A stretch of 8,934 bases of DNA, from NCBI GenBank assembly GCA_902797925.1, contig CADBUT010000189.1:1-8934 (forward strand), written 5' to 3'. Shown here one piece after another: positions 6,052 to 8,934 of the stretch (the stretch's first letter is position 1; every line of letters begins with the position of its first letter). This stretch comes from an uncultured Spirochaetaceae bacterium (GTDB taxonomy: Bacteria > Spirochaetota > Spirochaetia > Treponematales > Treponemataceae). The notes below the pieces were generated by a model. The model worked only from the letters and a program-made list of their open reading frames with translations. It was not told the DNA's origin and searched no databases. The position numbers and the translations under genes were made by a program.

Positions 6052-6804
6052 TCAAATTTTTAATTTTGAAAAAACTTCACCGATAGGTTCATTTATGATT
6101 AAATCTGCGTTTGAGTCGTAAGACGTGCTCGATTTGTTTATTAGAACGAGGTATTTGCCGTGAAAATAGCGTACAAGACCCGCTGCAGGATAAACGACAA
6201 GCGAAGTACCGCCAATAATCAGGCAGTCTGCACTGGAAATTGCCGATACAGCGCCTTCAATTACGGCATTGTCGAGCCCTTCTTCGTAAAGCACAACATC
6301 CGGCTTTATTACACCGTGGCACGAACCCTGGTTGCAGTGCGGAACAGCGCCATTGTAGTCTTTCATGTATTCTGCGCCATAAAACGCACCGCATATTTTG
6401 CAGTAATTGCGCAAAACGCTGCCATGAAGCTCAAAAACGGTCTTACTTCCAGCTTTCTGATGAAGCCCGTCTATGTTCTGCGTAACAACGGCCTTGAGCT
6501 TGCCCTTCTCTTCGAGTTTTGCAAGAGCTTTGTGCGCTGCATTTGGTTCAGCGTCAAGACAGAGCATTTTTTCGCGGTAAAATCTGTAGAATTCTTCGGT
6601 TTTTGTTTCAAAAAAAGAGTGCGACAAAATTGTTTCAGGAGGATACGCCCACTGCTGATGGTAAAGCCCGGATGTGCTTCTAAAATCGGGAATTCCGCTT
6701 TCGGTAGATACACCCGCGCCGCCAAAAAAAACGATGGAAGAGCTCTCGTCAATGATTTTCTGCAACTGTTCGATTTTACTTTGATTGTTCTGTTTGTCCT
6801 GCAT
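6052..6804 (-). CDS. cobB: Sir2-family NAD-dependent protein deacylase (CobB-like)
   Basis: A 250-residue sirtuin that removes acetyl (or longer acyl) groups from lysines, using NAD+ and releasing nicotinamide and O-acyl-ADP-ribose. The full motif set is visible: GGAGVSTESGIPDFR at 28-42 (NAD binding), TQNIDGLHQKAG at 108-119, catalytic H127 in ELHGS, and a four-cysteine zinc site (C135, C138, C157, C162). GGTSLVVYPAAG follows at 198-209. It looks most like the compact Thermotoga/Clostridia-type sirtuins (TQNID..H, TSLVVYPA). The start is ATG 6804, with GGAGG eight bases upstream; the longer frame to 6897 lies inside the preceding gene and is rejected. That gene's stop is 14 bases upstream, so the two are co-transcribed. 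Confidence 0.95.
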   Translation of the reverse strand: MQDKQNNQSKIEQLQKIIDESSSIVFFGGAGVSTESGIPDFRSTSGLYHQQWAYPPETILSHSFFETKTEEFYRFYREKMLCLDAEPNAAHKALAKLEEKGKLKAVVTQNIDGLHQKAGSKTVFELHGSVLRNYCKICGAFYGAEYMKDYNGAVPHCNQGSCHGVIKPDVVLYEEGLDNAVIEGAVSAISSADCLIIGGTSLVVYPAAGLVRYFHGKYLVLINKSSTSYDSNADLIINEPIGEVFSKLKI

Positions 6805-6818
6805 TTTCAATTCCTCCG

Positions 6819-7715
6819 TTAATCCAAATTTCCTACAGCGGTAATCAGCAGACACAACTCGCCATTGTACTCCACTACGCCGTACGAGAGCAGACATTTT
6901 TTCTTCTTCTTTATATGAGGAACAAGCTGCTCCTGCACAAAAGCTGTGTAAGTCCGTCTGCCGTATTCAACCTGAACTTTTTTGACGAACAGCCTGGCGA
7001 GATGACTCTGGTTATAACAGTCCATGTAAGCTGCAATCATGTTTTTTTCTTTATCTGAAATGTTTTTCAAGCCTGAAGTGAATTCTACAAAACTTCTGCC
7101 GCGGCTGAAAGTTGCGCTGAATTTATATACAGCTTTTTCTGAAACAATCTCGTGAGTTTCGTCTTCGGCAAGGTATTTTTCAAGAACATCAAGCGCATAA
7201 AACGGATAAACATCGGTAAAAGCGCCGGTCTGCTCTGTGCGGCTCAGCTCGCCTTTTACATACTGTTTTCTGATTATTGAACCGTTTTCACCGACATATT
7301 CAATAAGATAGTCAAAGCCCTGCTCTGCGCGCTGTTTTGCAGTAAGCGTCAGCTTGTAAGAAAGCACAAGTCCGCCTTCAAGCCGTTCTTCCTGAGCGGC
7401 AAAACCTTTGAGCAGCTGCTGGCTTTCGTTAAATTTGTGGATTACGCGGCAAGCGTTTCCGGCGGCATCAAAATAATAGACCGAAGACTCAAGCTTTGAA
7501 AAATACTGGTCGCCCTTTTCATAGACAAACTGAACTGTTTTGCCGCCGTATTCGTTTTTCTTTACAAGCACTGTTTCTTCTTGAGCAAAAAGCAGAGAAA
7601 CAGACACAAGTGATATAATTATACATTCAGCAAGTATTTTCCTTGTTTTTTTAGGGAAACACCTGAAAAAATGAGAAACTATTCTTATGTCTGGCAAACA
7701 GTGCAGGAACCTCAC
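6819..7715 (-). CDS. exported protein of unknown function, co-transcribed with the sirtuin
   Basis: I do not recognise this 298-residue family. Residues about 21-30 are basic (PKKTRKILAE). A hydrophobic core (CIIISLVSVSLLFA, 31-44) follows, then QEET, which looks like a signal peptide cut after A44. No lipobox is seen. The mature part alternates charged and hydrophobic residues as expected for beta structure (for example KTVQFVYEKGDQYF), with a helical stretch near DVLEKYLAEDE and a KKKKK run close to the C-terminus. The frame is open to an ATG at 7757, but that lies about 2 bases from the predicted transcription start and inside a hairpin. GTG 7715, with AAGGG five bases upstream, is preferred; TTG 7697 is also possible. 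About 20 residues precede the apparent signal peptide, so the start remains uncertain. Confidence 0.75.
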   Translation of the reverse strand: MRFLHCLPDIRIVSHFFRCFPKKTRKILAECIIISLVSVSLLFAQEETVLVKKNEYGGKTVQFVYEKGDQYFSKLESSVYYFDAAGNACRVIHKFNESQQLLKGFAAQEERLEGGLVLSYKLTLTAKQRAEQGFDYLIEYVGENGSIIRKQYVKGELSRTEQTGAFTDVYPFYALDVLEKYLAEDETHEIVSEKAVYKFSATFSRGRSFVEFTSGLKNISDKEKNMIAAYMDCYNQSHLARLFVKKVQVEYGRRTYTAFVQEQLVPHIKKKKKCLLSYGVVEYNGELCLLITAVGNLD

Positions 7716-7729
7716 CTTATCCCTTATAC

Positions 7730-7758
7730 AATGGGGAAAAACTGAAAAAACCCCCATT
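7730..7758 (-). promoter_or_regulatory. hairpin at the 5' end of the unknown-sirtuin transcript
   Basis: AATGGGG and CCCCATT (arms 7758-7752 and 7736-7730) form a perfect 7-bp stem around a 15-base T-rich loop. It would be the first structure in the RNA, just before the AAGGG ribosome site. It could protect the 5' end or influence start choice. Confidence 0.35.
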
Positions 7759-7765
7759 TTCTACA

Positions 7766-7794
7766 ATTATATGCATATTCAGCGGCTTCTTCAA
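7766..7794 (-). promoter_or_regulatory. sigma70-type promoter of the unknown-sirtuin operon
   Basis: TTGAAG (7794-7789), a 17-base spacer and a consensus TATAAT (7771-7766) are present. Transcription should begin near 7759. Confidence 0.7.
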
Positions 7795-7870
7795 TTAAAA
7801 AAACCGTTATTTATGCAAATATAACAAAGGAAGGCAATCAAAAGTTAATGCGGAAAATTTGTTTTTGTGT

Positions 7871-7901
7871 AAAAACTGGTCTGCTGTTATTCAAGCAGAC
7901 C
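7871..7901 (-). terminator. intrinsic terminator overlapping the end of the SGNH gene
   Basis: GGTCTGCT and AGCAGACC (8 bp perfect; arms 7901-7894 and 7885-7878) flank an 8-base loop. AG and five T follow. The first arm lies in the last codons of the gene and the TAA stop is in the loop. Confidence 0.85.
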
Positions 7902-8819
7902 TGCATCTTTCAGATCTTGAACAATCTGCGCAGTAAACTTCTTTGCGCCTTTAGGATTTAAGTGCGTTGAATCAAAAAACAGTGAGTAATCTGACGAATA
8001 TTCTGCGTTTTGAGAATAATCCAGATATATGAGCCCCGGATATTTTTCTTTCAAAACATCTGTAAAGCGATAAAATTTGCCGAAAAAATCAGCTTTTGTA
8101 TGCAAATCATTCAATTTATCAGTTTGCGGAGTGCTTACCAGAACAGGAATGATTTTACGGCTATAACACAAATCTATGATTTTTGAAACAGCAGCAATAT
8201 TATACTGAAAGCCTTCTTCGCCTTTTTCTGCGCCATTATCTTTTGTAAAGATTTCATACATCACTTTAGCATCAGTAGTAACAGACTGTTCCGTAACTAT
8301 TGTCCGTTCATGCGCTGCAATCACTGAATTTGATTCGTTTATCAAGATTTTCTTCCAAGGTTGTTTTGTAGAAAAAAACGGAAAAGCCTTGAATAAGAAA
8401 TAGTCTTTTATGTTCCAGTCCGGGAAATTTTCCTTTTTAAGAATCTTATAATATTTGTACAGCGGTTCTTCATCAATTCTAGTTATATCAAAATAAGAAA
8501 TCGGGATAAGCATTACCGCATTTTCTGAAAAATAATCAGCATATTGCTTTATTATTTGGTAATTATACCTATGATGCTGCCAGCTGACAGCCATGTTAAA
8601 AGCTGTATATTCCGGGAAATCACTGTAATCAAAAGCGTAGACGCCATGCGAAGAGCCTACATTTGCAAGCTGAATATGTTGCGGAACATGGCTGAATTTT
8701 TCCTGCTCGGTATAATAAACAGTCCACCAGTAAGATTTGCTGAAAGCATAATTCAGCACGAGCAGCAGAACGATAAACGGTATTGTAATAGCTGAAATTT
8801 TAATCAAAAACTGTCTCAT
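7887..8819 (-). CDS. membrane-anchored SGNH/DltD-like protein, partner of an MBOAT acyltransferase
   Basis: A 310-residue protein with one N-terminal membrane segment (about 7-25, ISAITIPFIVLLLVLNY); the rest is probably outside the cytoplasmic membrane. ANVGSSHG (53-59) matches the SGNH block I position, with S57 as likely nucleophile. FFDSTHLNPKGAKKF carries the D283-x2-H286 pair of block V, and IPVLVSTPQTD resembles an inner strand of the fold. Such proteins pair with MBOAT enzymes (as with DltB/DltD or the alginate O-acetylation proteins) to move acyl groups onto envelope glycans. The substrate here is unknown. The start is ATG 8819, with TAGGG six bases upstream; the GTG at 8822 is too close to that site. 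It follows the MBOAT stop by 8 bases, so the two form an operon. Confidence 0.8.
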   Translation of the reverse strand: MRQFLIKISAITIPFIVLLLVLNYAFSKSYWWTVYYTEQEKFSHVPQHIQLANVGSSHGVYAFDYSDFPEYTAFNMAVSWQHHRYNYQIIKQYADYFSENAVMLIPISYFDITRIDEEPLYKYYKILKKENFPDWNIKDYFLFKAFPFFSTKQPWKKILINESNSVIAAHERTIVTEQSVTTDAKVMYEIFTKDNGAEKGEEGFQYNIAAVSKIIDLCYSRKIIPVLVSTPQTDKLNDLHTKADFFGKFYRFTDVLKEKYPGLIYLDYSQNAEYSSDYSLFFDSTHLNPKGAKKFTAQIVQDLKDAGLLE

Positions 8820-8827
8820 CACACACC

Positions 8828-8934
8828 CTAAAACTGAAAATAAATGAATTCCTGGGCTTCAAAAAGCCCAGCATCAACTGCAAAATAAAAGACAGCAGCG
8901 GTTACTGCATAATATAAGAACCAGCGCACAAAAG
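8828..8934 (-). CDS. MBOAT-family O-acyltransferase, C-terminal end only (partial)
   Basis: The frame enters from the right edge (first full codon at 8932) and encodes 34 residues before TAG at 8830-8828. It begins with a hydrophobic membrane segment (FVRWFLYYAVTAAVFYFAV) and ends in EFIYFQF. That ending is very typical of bacterial membrane-bound O-acyltransferases of the AlgI/PatA/DltB type. The following SGNH-type gene supports the call. The catalytic histidine lies outside the window, so activity cannot be judged. Confidence 0.75.
   Translation of the reverse strand, partial: FVRWFLYYAVTAAVFYFAVDAGLFEAQEFIYFQF
8852..8871 (-). other. perfect hairpin inside the MBOAT coding end
   Basis: CTGGGCTT and AAGCCCAG form an 8-bp stem with a 4-base loop within the last codons of the MBOAT gene, upstream of the SGNH ribosome site. 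No T-run follows, so full termination is unlikely. It may be chance, or could tune the ratio of the two products. Confidence 0.35.

Noticed and set aside
6049..6068. TTCAAA/TTTGAA stem at the sirtuin stop as a terminator
   Set aside because: It is 6 bp, almost all A/T, and not followed directly by a T-run.
6160..6822. Plus-strand 220-residue open frame opposite the sirtuin
   Set aside because: It is the complement of highly conserved Sir2 motifs and its composition is not protein-like.

Overview
The window reads as a chromosomal segment from a spirochaete, most likely a Treponema or close relative. It has moderate G+C genes, AT-rich intergenic regions, clear Shine-Dalgarno sites and sigma70-type promoters. 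The grouping of a short J-domain protein, infA and a DksA-type regulator resembles an arrangement I remember from Treponema pallidum; that memory was not checked. I see no transposase, integrase, tRNA, rRNA or CRISPR array.

Layout. Positions 1-106 hold a gene edge that cannot be resolved and the leader of the next gene. Positions 107-691 (+) encode a J-domain co-chaperone with a hydrophobic C-terminal tail. It converges on infA (695-913, -), with only 3 bases between the stop codons. infA diverges from dksA (1046-1402, +). Their shared intergenic region has A-tracts phased at exactly 10 bp, next to a strong promoter for dksA. dksA converges on a two-gene signalling operon (1453-4789, -) across a stable hairpin.

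The signalling operon is the most unusual part. The first gene (3521-4789) encodes a receiver, then a STAS-like domain, then a second receiver, with no DNA-binding output. The second gene (1453-3528) encodes a hybrid histidine kinase with no sensory or membrane domain: HisKA, HATPase, two receivers and HPt. The genes overlap by 8 bases and the kinase has no good ribosome site of its own. Together they carry all the parts of a multistep phosphorelay: two phospho-histidines and four receiver aspartates, all in predicted soluble proteins.

Further right, all on the minus strand, are an HX4D acyltransferase (4965-5861) with a good intrinsic terminator and a long leader, and an operon of an exported protein I do not recognise (6819-7715) followed by a Sir2 deacetylase (6052-6804). 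Last is the end of an O-acylation operon, with the C-terminus of an MBOAT acyltransferase (8828-8934, cut by the window edge) and its SGNH-type partner (7887-8819). Several start codons were moved inward from the longest frame because a Shine-Dalgarno site or promoter position decided the matter. No intergenic stretch exceeds about 190 bases.
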